A stretch of 64,000 bases of DNA from Embleya sp040605455 (lineage in GTDB: Bacteria; Actinomycetota; Actinomycetes; Streptomycetales; Streptomycetaceae): positions 6,455 to 70,454 of the forward strand of contig NZ_JBEXCV010000029.1 in NCBI RefSeq assembly GCF_040605455.1. The letters run 5' to 3'. Made by a program: the position numbers and the translations under genes. Every line of letters starts with the position of its first letter. The first letter of the stretch is position 1. The notes under the pieces were generated by a model that ran no database searches, was not told where the DNA came from, and saw only the letters and a program-made list of their open reading frames with translations. Below, one piece after another: positions 49,585-56,186 of the stretch.

Positions 49585-51143
49585 CGGGCGGGCGTCCAAG
49601 GCTTCTTGTCGTATTCCTCACGAAGCTTGAACTTCAGCACCTTGCGCAGCGTCTCGTTCCGGGGCAGCGCGTCGACCAGTTCCAACTGCTCCGGAATCTT
49701 CTGGGTCATCAGACCGGCCTCGCGCAGATACCCGACCATCTCGGCGAATTCCAGGTCGGCCTCGCCGGGCTGCCGCTCGACCACGGCGCAGACCCGCTCG
49801 CCGCGCTCGCGGTCGATCAGGCCGATCACCGCCGCGTCGGCGACCTTCGGGTGGGCGAAGAGCAGGTCCTCGATCTCGCGCGCCGAAATGTTTTCACCCT
49901 TTCGGATGATCACGTCCTTGAGCCGACCGGTGAGCGAGAGGTGCCCGTCGGCCCGCAGCCGGCCCAGGTCGCCGGTGCGGAAGTAGCCGTCCTCGTCGAA
50001 CGCGTCCGCGGTGAGCGCGGGGTCGGTGTACCCCTTGAACACCATCGGTCCGCGCAGCCGGACCTCGCCCTCCTCGCCGGCGTCCGCAACCGTCCCGTCG
50101 GCCCGCGCGATACGCACCCCGATGCCGCTGACCGGCTTGCCCTCGGTATAGGAGCGCTGGTCCTCGGAATCGTGCGGGCCGCCCTGGGCGATCATCGGGA
50201 CCTCGGTCATCCCGTACCCGTGGCACAGGATCGCCTGCATCTCGTCGCGCACCTCGGCAACCAGCTCCGGCGGCTTGGGCGCGCCGCCTCCGGAGACGAT
50301 CCGCAGGGTCGGAATGATCTTCTCGCCCGGCTGCTTGCGCTGCTCGTTCAGGAAGGCCACATAGAACGCGGTCGAACCGCCCACCATGGTGACACCGAGT
50401 CGCTTGTACACGGGCACCACGCCGGCCGGGTCGAAGTTCTCGACGATCACGGCCGGGAAGCCGGAGGCGAGCACCGTGACGATGTAGTCCGGGCCGGCGA
50501 TGTGCGCGTACGGGAAGGCGATCGAGCCGACGTCGGTCTGCGACATGTCGAGCGCGACGGCCAGTCCCTTGCCGCCCGCGAGCAGCGTCGAATCGCTGTG
50601 CTGGACGCCCTTCGGGTCGGACGTGGTCCCGGACGTGTAGTAGAGCCACCGCACCTCGTCGCCGTCGGTCGGCGCGGGCGGCAGGTCCGCCGGGTCGGCC
50701 TCGGGCAGCTCGTCGTACGCCACGAGCACCAGCGGCGGCTTCGCCAGGTCCTTCGCGAGCGCCTCACCCATCGCGAGGAACTCGAAGCCCTTCCAACTGC
50801 GCGGACACAGGAAGAACTCGGCGTCGGTCTGCCGCAGACAGAACCCGACCTCCTTCTCCCGGTAGAACGGGATGATCGGATTCTGCACCGCGCCGAGCCG
50901 GGCCAGCGCGAACGAGACCACAATGGACTCGATCCGCGTGGTCAACTGCCAGGTCACACGGGTACCGGCGGTGACGCCGAGCGCGTGATAGCCCGCGGCC
51001 ACGCGCTCCGCCCACGCCTTGAACTCGCCGAAGGTGACCCTGCGATCCTCCGGGTCGAGCAACATGGGCACATCGGGAGTCGCCGCCGCGCGGCGCTCCA
51101 CCAGCTCCCAGAGAGTGGTGGCGTCGTAGATCGGGTCAGACAC
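49581..51143 (-). CDS. AMP-forming acyl-CoA ligase (ANL superfamily)
   Basis: The 520-aa product has the ANL motifs WLYYTSGTTSDPKGVQHSD (A3), ILCHGYGMTEVPMI (A5), RTGDLGRLRADGHLSLTGRLKDVIIRKGENISAREIEDLL (A7-A8) and the A10 lysine region LPRNETLRKVLKFKLREE. It has the length and N-terminus (YDATTLWELVERRAAATPDVPML) of actinobacterial cyclohexanecarboxylate- or steroid-acid-type ligases, but the substrate cannot be read from sequence. It would activate the carboxylic acid that enters the FadE26/27-like cycle. A perfect copy of the CTGACG palindrome (E) lies 74 bp upstream. Confidence 0.88.
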   Translation of the reverse strand: MSDPIYDATTLWELVERRAAATPDVPMLLDPEDRRVTFGEFKAWAERVAAGYHALGVTAGTRVTWQLTTRIESIVVSFALARLGAVQNPIIPFYREKEVGFCLRQTDAEFFLCPRSWKGFEFLAMGEALAKDLAKPPLVLVAYDELPEADPADLPPAPTDGDEVRWLYYTSGTTSDPKGVQHSDSTLLAGGKGLAVALDMSQTDVGSIAFPYAHIAGPDYIVTVLASGFPAVIVENFDPAGVVPVYKRLGVTMVGGSTAFYVAFLNEQRKQPGEKIIPTLRIVSGGGAPKPPELVAEVRDEMQAILCHGYGMTEVPMIAQGGPHDSEDQRSYTEGKPVSGIGVRIARADGTVADAGEEGEVRLRGPMVFKGYTDPALTADAFDEDGYFRTGDLGRLRADGHLSLTGRLKDVIIRKGENISAREIEDLLFAHPKVADAAVIGLIDRERGERVCAVVERQPGEADLEFAEMVGYLREAGLMTQKIPEQLELVDALPRNETLRKVLKFKLREEYDKKPWTPAR

Positions 51144-51216
51144 GTGTCCTCCGCGCGGGAAGCCGGGGCCGGGGGTACGGCGCCGGGCATGGCAAAGCCA
51201 GAGCCTAGGCGCTGAC

Positions 51217-51231
51217 CTGACGGTACGTCAG
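51217..51231. promoter_or_regulatory. Palindrome copy E, perfect CTGACGGTACGTCAG
   Basis: 6-bp perfect arms around GTA. It is 74 bp upstream of the acyl-CoA ligase gene (minus strand) and 133 bp upstream of the Rieske gene (plus strand), so could control both. Confidence 0.75.
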
Positions 51232-51363
51232 AAGCTTTGCGGGAAGAAAGACTTCGCGTGGTCACGCGCATCACAACCGGGCCGTTCGCGACCCCGAACG
51301 CGCTGGCCAAGCAAGGCAGGACTGCCTAACCTGGGTCGGTACCGCCAACCCCGGGGGCCACAC

Positions 51364-51738
51364 ATGTCGCCATTTCGCCGGGAGCGCCCACCGGTGTGCC
51401 TGGGCCCGCTCGCGAGCTTCCCCGAGGACGTCCCGAAGCGGATCGGCACCAGCCCGCCGCTCGCGATCCTGCGCCACGGCGACACGGTCCACGTCTTCGA
51501 GGACCGCTGCCCTCACGCCGGCGCGATCCTCTCCCGAGGCACCCTGACCGGCGAACACCTGACCTGCCCGGCCCACGCGGCCACCTTCGAGGTCGCCACG
51601 GGCCGCTCCCTCGGCCCCCTCACCTGCCGCCCCCTACGCACCTACACGGCCTGGCTCGAAGACGGCCTCCTCTACCACTCCCCCACCCCCCGCCCACCCC
51701 GCAAGGCCCAACGCACCCCCTGCCGGCCCAACACATGA
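51364..51738 (+). CDS. Rieske [2Fe-2S] ferredoxin-like protein
   Basis: The 124-aa product is a stand-alone Rieske domain: the cluster ligands appear as DRCPHAGAILSRG and LTCPAHAATFEVATG (C-x-H ... C-x2-H), with usual spacing of 17-20 residues. Such small Rieske proteins pass electrons to ring- or side-chain oxygenases, for example 3-ketosteroid 9alpha-hydroxylase-like or biphenyl-type systems. No oxygenase gene is in the window. The C-terminal 25 residues are Pro/Arg-rich. The stop codon lies in the first unit of the 26-bp repeat array. No strong ribosome site is seen before the ATG. Confidence 0.87.
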   Translation: MSPFRRERPPVCLGPLASFPEDVPKRIGTSPPLAILRHGDTVHVFEDRCPHAGAILSRGTLTGEHLTCPAHAATFEVATGRSLGPLTCRPLRTYTAWLEDGLLYHSPTPRPPRKAQRTPCRPNT

Positions 51739-51971
51739 GGCCACCCAGCCCAGCCGGCGTTCGAGGCCACCCAGCCCGGCCGGCGCTTGAGGCCACCCAG
51801 CCCAGCCGGCGTTCGAGGCCACCCAGCCCAGCCGGCGTTCGAGGCCACCCAGCCCAGCCGGCGCTTGAGGCCACCCAGCCCGGCCGGCGCTTGAGGCCAA
51901 GTAGCCCGGCCGGCGCTTGAGGCCAAGTAGCCCCGCCGGCGCTTGAGGCGAACCAAGCCCCGCCCGCGCTT
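51737..51971. repeat. Array of nine 26-bp tandem repeats (GAGGCCACCCAGCCC...)
   Basis: Eight 26-bp units start at 51737, 51763, 51789, 51815, 51841, 51867, 51893 and 51919; a ninth of 27 bp starts at 51945. Each contains the palindromic core CAGCCGGCG or CGGCCGGCG and ends GCTT or GTTC. Units 7 and 8 share a variant AAGTAG. The array fills the gap between convergent Rieske and TetR genes, where it may end transcripts. There are no spacers, so it is not a CRISPR. Two copies of the unit lie at 43.8 kb. Confidence 0.9.
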
Positions 51972-52001
51972 GAGGCCACCCCGGCGAAGCCCACACCGCA
52001 C

Positions 52002-52598
52002 TCAACCCAAAGCCCGCTCCGCCGAAAAGGCCCCACACCCCTTCGCCCAAGCCCCCGACAAGTCCGCCCCCGGCGGAAACCGCCCAGCCAACTCCAACAC
52101 GACCATGCCATGCGCAAACCCCCAAACGGCCCGCGCAGCATCCGCATCCCCACCCACAGCCCGCACCAAAGGCCCCGCAGCCCGATCCTCCAGCCCCGCC
52201 GGCAACGCCGCACGATCCAACGGCTGCCCACTCATCAGCCGATACAGGTCCGGATGCGCCAACGCATAAGCCCGATACGCCCCCGCCAACGCCGCAACCG
52301 CCCCCTCCCCCCGAACCACGTCGGCCACCCCAACCCCCTCGCCCGCGCCCGGCGCACCACTCACCTCGGCCGCCTCCAACGCCTCCGCCAGTTCGGCCAT
52401 CCCCTGCGCAATCAGCGCGTTCTCGACCGCGGACTTGTCCGGGAAGTGCTTGTACAGCGACGGCGCCTTGATGCCGATCCGCTCCGCGATCCTCCGCATC
52501 GACACCGCTTCCGGACCCTCCCCCTCCAGCAGATCCCTCGCGGCACCGACGATTTCGCGGGCCCGGGCGCTGATGGGAGGTGACGTCACGTCAGACAT
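52002..52598 (-). CDS. TetR-family regulator (WHG-type C-domain)
   Basis: The 198-aa product has a standard TetR HTH (about 10-55: RAREIVGAARDLLEGEGPEAVSMRRIAERIGIKAPSLYKHFPDKSAVENALI). Its C-terminus (AYALAHPDLYRLMSGQPLDR ... AARAVWGFAHGMVVLELAGRFPP) carries the W-x-x-x-H-G motif of the WHG/TetR_C_33 branch. Its start lies inside the 3' end of the DUF4260 gene, so the two are co-translated. Two perfect GGCTAAC-N3-GTTAGCC palindromes before that operon are the likely binding sites. A one-mismatch copy (F) of the CTGACG palindrome overlaps its own first codons, so cross-control with the catabolic genes is possible but unproven. Confidence 0.9.
   Translation of the reverse strand: MSDVTSPPISARAREIVGAARDLLEGEGPEAVSMRRIAERIGIKAPSLYKHFPDKSAVENALIAQGMAELAEALEAAEVSGAPGAGEGVGVADVVRGEGAVAALAGAYRAYALAHPDLYRLMSGQPLDRAALPAGLEDRAAGPLVRAVGGDADAARAVWGFAHGMVVLELAGRFPPGADLSGAWAKGCGAFSAERALG
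52580..52594. promoter_or_regulatory. Palindrome copy F of CTGACGnnnCGTCAG (one mismatch) in the TetR gene start
   Basis: GTGACGTCACGTCAG on the plus strand, inside the first codons of the TetR gene. Since the site is coding, its role is uncertain. Confidence 0.4.
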
Positions 52599-53022
52599 GC
52601 TTGCGGAATCCTTCCGGAGTGCGCAGTCCGTACCCGGCGGCACGGTCCATCGCGATGTGGGTGAGCCAGCCGAGGCCGGCGGTGAACAGGGGCGGCCACA
52701 CGACCGGCGTAACGGTGTACCCGACCAGGACGATCAACGGGACCCATGCCCGGTGCAGCGCGTTGTAGAACGGCACCGCCCGCGGCTGAAGCCGACCCGG
52801 CTCGTGCGCACCGTCCCGCACCGCGTCCTTGGCCCCGATGAACATGGTCAGGTCGGGCAGTACGAAGAAGAGCAACGCCGCCGCCGAGGTCGCGAAGCCG
52901 TACTTGACGCTCTCGAACACCGCGAAAGCCGCCAGGAACAACGTCAGCACGATCCACGCCCCGCGTCGCATCCACCGGGCCACGGCCGAACCGCCGATTC
53001 CCGTGTGCGCAATAGTGCTCAT
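52591..53022 (-). CDS. DUF4260 membrane protein
   Basis: The 143-aa product has four hydrophobic segments: AWIVLTLFLAAFAVFESVKYG, SAAALLFFVLPDLTMFIGA, FYNALHRAWVPLIVLVGYTVTPVVW and FTAGLGWLTHIAMDRAAGYGLRTPEGF. The last is the DUF4260 signature (HxxxDRxxGYGL). The function is unknown; the family is usually encoded beside a TetR repressor, as here. The ATG at 53022 follows a GGAGG-type site. It is the first gene of a two-gene operon behind two perfect operators. Confidence 0.9.
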   Translation of the reverse strand: MSTIAHTGIGGSAVARWMRRGAWIVLTLFLAAFAVFESVKYGFATSAAALLFFVLPDLTMFIGAKDAVRDGAHEPGRLQPRAVPFYNALHRAWVPLIVLVGYTVTPVVWPPLFTAGLGWLTHIAMDRAAGYGLRTPEGFRKHV

Positions 53023-53041
53023 GCCGCCTCCGCTCGCCTGT

Positions 53042-53092
53042 GGCTAACAATGTTAGCCGCCTGCGTCCATCATTCGGCTAACACCGTTAGCC
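53042..53092. promoter_or_regulatory. Two perfect TetR operators GGCTAAC-N3-GTTAGCC
   Basis: Operator 1 is 53042-53058 (centre AAT) and operator 2 is 53076-53092 (centre ACC; one extra pair on each side). Centres are 34 bp apart, about three helical turns. They lie 20-70 bp upstream of the DUF4260-TetR operon and match the style of autoregulated WHG-TetR genes. Confidence 0.85.
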
Positions 53093-53184
53093 GTCAAGTC
53101 CGACGGCACCCCGGCCAAAGACCCCACTTTCGAGCAACCCACACCCCCTCCGCCCAAACCGAACGCCACCACCCGGCAGCCCCG

Positions 53185-54030
53185 TCACCCCACCCCACCA
53201 CCCAGCACCTCGCGAAGTCGCCGCGCGAACGCCCGCGGGTGGGTCAGGTTGCCGTTGTGGCCGCCGGGGAATTCCGCCGCGTCGACCCGTACGAGCGTCT
53301 GCAGCGCCACCGCGCAGCGGCGGGTGAACACGCGATGCAGCGTGGTGGCACCTCGGCCGGGGATGATGCGGGTCGTCGTGGAACGCAGCGCGTCGAGTGG
53401 CAGCGTGTCCTCGACCACCGCGGGGAACTCCCGACCGATGAAGAAGTCGAAGTTGGCCATCCGCCGCTCGTTCATCGGCTGCGGCGTCAGTTCCGGCTCG
53501 CTGTCCTCGACCCCCGGCTCGATGCCCAGGTGGGCCACGATCGCCGGAAACGCCGCAGCCATCCCGTCCCGCGCGTGGATCTCCCGAATCGCGGTCAACT
53601 CGCCGCGGTGCGCGTCGCGTTCGGCGGCGGAGAGCAGCCACGGCGCGACCGGCTCGTGCGCGATCAACGTATGCAGCGCCTCCGGGCGGGTCGCGGCCAC
53701 ACGCAGCCCGATCAACGCACCCATGCTCAACCCCAGCATCACCGCGGGCCGATCGGTGAGTTCGGCCAGCAGCCGCGCCACGTCGTCGGCGTGGTCCTCG
53801 ACGGCCACCGGCGCGGCCGGGTCGGTCAACGTGCTGCGAGAGAGCCCGCGCCGGTCGTACGTCACGACGGTGTAGTCCGCGACCAGTCGATCGACCATGT
53901 CGACGCTGCGCCCGGCGTCGCCCTCCCCACTCTCCCCGATCAGCAACAGCGGCCCGGAGCCGCGCACTTCGTAGTACAGCTCGGCACCCGGCACGGACAG
54001 CGTGGCACCGGCGGTGAGGTTCGCGGCCAT
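53185..54030 (-). CDS. Alpha/beta hydrolase
   Basis: From the ATG at 54030 (GGGGGA 5 nt upstream) the 281-aa product has the alpha/beta hydrolase fold: LSVPGAELYYEVRGSGPLLLIGESGEG, VTYDRRGLSRS, the nucleophile elbow GLSMGALIGLRVAATRPE, and a final histidine in FPGGHNGNLTHP. The oxyanion-hole HG is replaced by GES-like sequence. The substrate is unknown. It is divergent from a MarR gene, so is likely its target. MarR-hydrolase pairs often deal with lipophilic or phenolic compounds. Confidence 0.87.
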   Translation of the reverse strand: MAANLTAGATLSVPGAELYYEVRGSGPLLLIGESGEGDAGRSVDMVDRLVADYTVVTYDRRGLSRSTLTDPAAPVAVEDHADDVARLLAELTDRPAVMLGLSMGALIGLRVAATRPEALHTLIAHEPVAPWLLSAAERDAHRGELTAIREIHARDGMAAAFPAIVAHLGIEPGVEDSEPELTPQPMNERRMANFDFFIGREFPAVVEDTLPLDALRSTTTRIIPGRGATTLHRVFTRRCAVALQTLVRVDAAEFPGGHNGNLTHPRAFARRLREVLGGGVG

Positions 54031-54197
54031 GAGATTCCCCCGAGAAGTCGTTTTGCGTCGCCGAGTCGTCCGGTCGTCCGAGTCGTTGTGAAGCGCATCG
54101 ACTCGCATCGAGTCACCTCGAATCGCCCCGAGCAACCCGGCGTGGATCCGGGCCGGTCCAGTCCGGCCCGACGACCACCACCATATTCCATCTAATT

Positions 54198-54237
54198 TGA
54201 TACATCAATAATGATGCATCTATTTCGATGTAGCATC
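54198..54237. promoter_or_regulatory. AT-rich MarR-type operator patch with TGAT(A/G)CATC repeats
   Basis: TGATACATC (54198-54206) and TGATGCATC (54212-54220) are direct repeats 14 bp apart; GATGTAGCATC (54227-54237) is a related inverted element. The patch is far richer in A+T than its surroundings and ends 5 bp before the MarR ATG, so a bound MarR would block its own gene. Confidence 0.65.
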
Positions 54238-54242
54238 CGGGC

Positions 54243-54722
54243 ATGACCACCCCCATGACTCCGGTCGAACTCTTCCTCCTCGGCCGCACCCTCATGAAGA
54301 TCGGCGAGGACGCGCTCCCCGCCCCCCGAGTCCCCGCAGACGGCACCGACCGCCACCCCGGCAGCGTGCGCTCCGCGCTGATCGCCCTGAGCGACATCGT
54401 CGCCCATCCCGACAGCGCCGTCGGCGAGATCGCCCGCCGCACCGGCCTGCCGCAGAGCCAGGTCTCCACCGCCGTCGCCCGACTCAAGGAGACCGGCTCG
54501 ATCGAAACCACCCAGGATCCCACCGACCGCCGCCGGCTACTGGTCCGCCCGGCCGCCACCCCGTCCCCGAGGGTCGCCGAAGCCCGCGCCGCAGGCATCG
54601 AGGACGCGCTGGCCAGAGCAATGGCCACAACCGACGAGCAGGCGGTCGCCGAAGTCGCCGAGGCATTGGCGCTGCTCGCCCGACACCTGCCGCCCGTAGC
54701 CCTGGCCCGGCTACGGTCCTGA
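54243..54722 (+). CDS. MarR-family transcriptional regulator
   Basis: The 159-aa product has a winged helix (about 45-105): SALIALSDIVAHPDSAVGEIARRTGLPQSQVSTAVARLKETGSIETTQDPTDRRRLLVRP. The DxRRxL wing motif is typical of MarR. The helical ends needed for dimers are present. It starts immediately after the AT-rich operator patch, possibly with a very short leader. It is divergent from the alpha/beta hydrolase gene and likely represses both. The ligand is unknown. Confidence 0.88.
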   Translation: MTTPMTPVELFLLGRTLMKIGEDALPAPRVPADGTDRHPGSVRSALIALSDIVAHPDSAVGEIARRTGLPQSQVSTAVARLKETGSIETTQDPTDRRRLLVRPAATPSPRVAEARAAGIEDALARAMATTDEQAVAEVAEALALLARHLPPVALARLRS

Positions 54723-54729
54723 CGCCGGA

Positions 54730-55008
54730 TCAGTGGGCGGTGATCTCCGGTCCGATCGCAAAGCCCTTCACCGGGTACGCCGCAAGCGAATCGTCCGCGT
54801 CCAAGTGATCCTTGAGTGCGTCACGCAGGCGGTTCGCCAGCTTCCCATGGCGCCGGGCCCCGGTGGGAGCCACCTCGATGGCTCCTTCGATGATCTCGGC
54901 GCGCAGTCCCTCGGGCAGCGTCATCTCGCTCCACGCCTGCCGGAGCACATCGCCGAGCGCATCGAGCCCGGAAGCAGTCACATGGAACTCATGCGTCGCG
55001 AGCGCCAT
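54730..55008 (-). CDS. Truncated Uma2-like (DUF820) nuclease-fold protein
   Basis: From the ATG at 55008 (GGGAGG 9 nt upstream) the product is only 92 aa. SEMTLPEGLRAEIIEGAIEVAPTGARRHGKLANRLRDALKDHL corresponds to the first half of a Uma2-family protein, which is normally about 190 aa. The expected second half with the PD-(D/E)xK catalytic residues (usually PDLAV...E) is missing; the frame stops after FAIGPEITAH, 7 bp from the end of the convergent MarR gene. It is probably a gene broken by a rearrangement that brought the MarR gene here. Start and ribosome site remain intact. Confidence 0.65.
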   Translation of the reverse strand: MALATHEFHVTASGLDALGDVLRQAWSEMTLPEGLRAEIIEGAIEVAPTGARRHGKLANRLRDALKDHLDADDSLAAYPVKGFAIGPEITAH

Positions 55009-55150
55009 CGGAAAACACCTCCCGACCCCGGTCCGGGCCACGGTCGCCGGAGCGGACAAGCTTTCGCTCGACCGTAGCCGGCAGCCACGTCACCGTGAGG
55101 CCGGATCGCTGCCGATCAACCGATCGAGTGCCAACGGCGCATCGGCACCA

Positions 55151-56149
55151 CTACCGCAACCGCCGCGCCACCTCGGTCGCCCAATACGTCAGGATCGACG
55201 ACGCCCCCGCGCGCTTGATCGAGGTGAGCGTCTCCAGCACCACCCGGTCCCGGTCGATCCAGCCGTTCGCCGCCGCTGCCTCGACCATCGCGTACTCGCC
55301 GCTGACCTGGTAGGCCGCCACCGGCACATGCACCTCGTCGGCGATCCGCCGGACGATGTCCAGATACGACATCGCGGGCTTGACCATCACCAGGTCGGCG
55401 CCCTCGGCCACGTCCAACAGGACCTCGCGCACGGACTCCTCGGCGTTGGCCGAGTCCTGCTGGTAGGTCATCCGGTCGCCCTTGAGCGTGGATTCGACCG
55501 CCTCGCGGAACGGTCCGTAGAAGCCCGACGCGTACTTCACGCTGTACGCCAGGATCGACACGTCCTGATACCCGGCGCCGTCCAACGCCCGCCGGATCAC
55601 CCCGACCTGACCGTCCATCATGCCGCTGGGCCCGACCATGTGCACGCCCGCGTCGGCCTGTACGACGGCCATCCGCGCATACGCGTCCAACGTCGCGTCG
55701 TTGTCGACCGAGCCGTCCGCGGCCAACACGCCGCAGTGCCCGTGGTCGGTGAACTCGTCCAGACACAGGTCGGACATCACCACCGCGTCGGCGCCCACCT
55801 CGGCCACCACGTCCCGAATGGCGACCTGAAGCACACCCTCGGGGTCGAAGCCCGCCGAGCCGACTGCGTCCTTGACGGTCGGGATGCCGAACAACATCAG
55901 CCCGCCGACCCCGGCCGAGACCGCGTCGTGCGCGGCTTTGCGCAGCGAGTCACGGGTGTGCTGGACAACGCCCGGCATCGAGGAGATCGGCACCGGTTCG
56001 CTCGCGCCCTCGCGCACGAACAGCGGCAGGATCAGGTCGGCGGGGTGCAGCCGGGTCTCCGCGACCAGGCGGCGCACCGCCGGGGACGTGCGCAGCCGCC
56101 GGGGGCGGTGCGCGGGAAACCCTGACGATGCGTCAGCCTGGTACGACAT
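55151..56149 (-). CDS. hemB: Delta-aminolevulinic acid dehydratase (porphobilinogen synthase)
   Basis: The 332-aa product joins two 5-aminolevulinate molecules into porphobilinogen. The two active-site lysines are in LAYSVKYASGFYGPFR and DLVMVKPAMSYLD. The metal loop reads SDLCLDEFTDHGHCG, with two cysteines and an aspartate in place of the middle cysteine, intermediate between zinc- and magnesium-type enzymes. The length is usual. It follows hemD/cobA by 37 bp on the same strand and is the last gene of the rex-hemACD-hemB run, so it probably shares Rex control. The start at 56149 (MSYQADASSGFPAHRPRRLR) is the only good one. Confidence 0.97.
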   Translation of the reverse strand: MSYQADASSGFPAHRPRRLRTSPAVRRLVAETRLHPADLILPLFVREGASEPVPISSMPGVVQHTRDSLRKAAHDAVSAGVGGLMLFGIPTVKDAVGSAGFDPEGVLQVAIRDVVAEVGADAVVMSDLCLDEFTDHGHCGVLAADGSVDNDATLDAYARMAVVQADAGVHMVGPSGMMDGQVGVIRRALDGAGYQDVSILAYSVKYASGFYGPFREAVESTLKGDRMTYQQDSANAEESVREVLLDVAEGADLVMVKPAMSYLDIVRRIADEVHVPVAAYQVSGEYAMVEAAAANGWIDRDRVVLETLTSIKRAGASSILTYWATEVARRLR

Positions 56150-56186
56150 CAGAACGACTCAGCCTTCCAGCTCAACGAAACGCGAC

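Noticed and set aside
51737..51971. CRISPR array
   Set aside because: The 26-bp units follow each other without spacers, and there are no cas genes.
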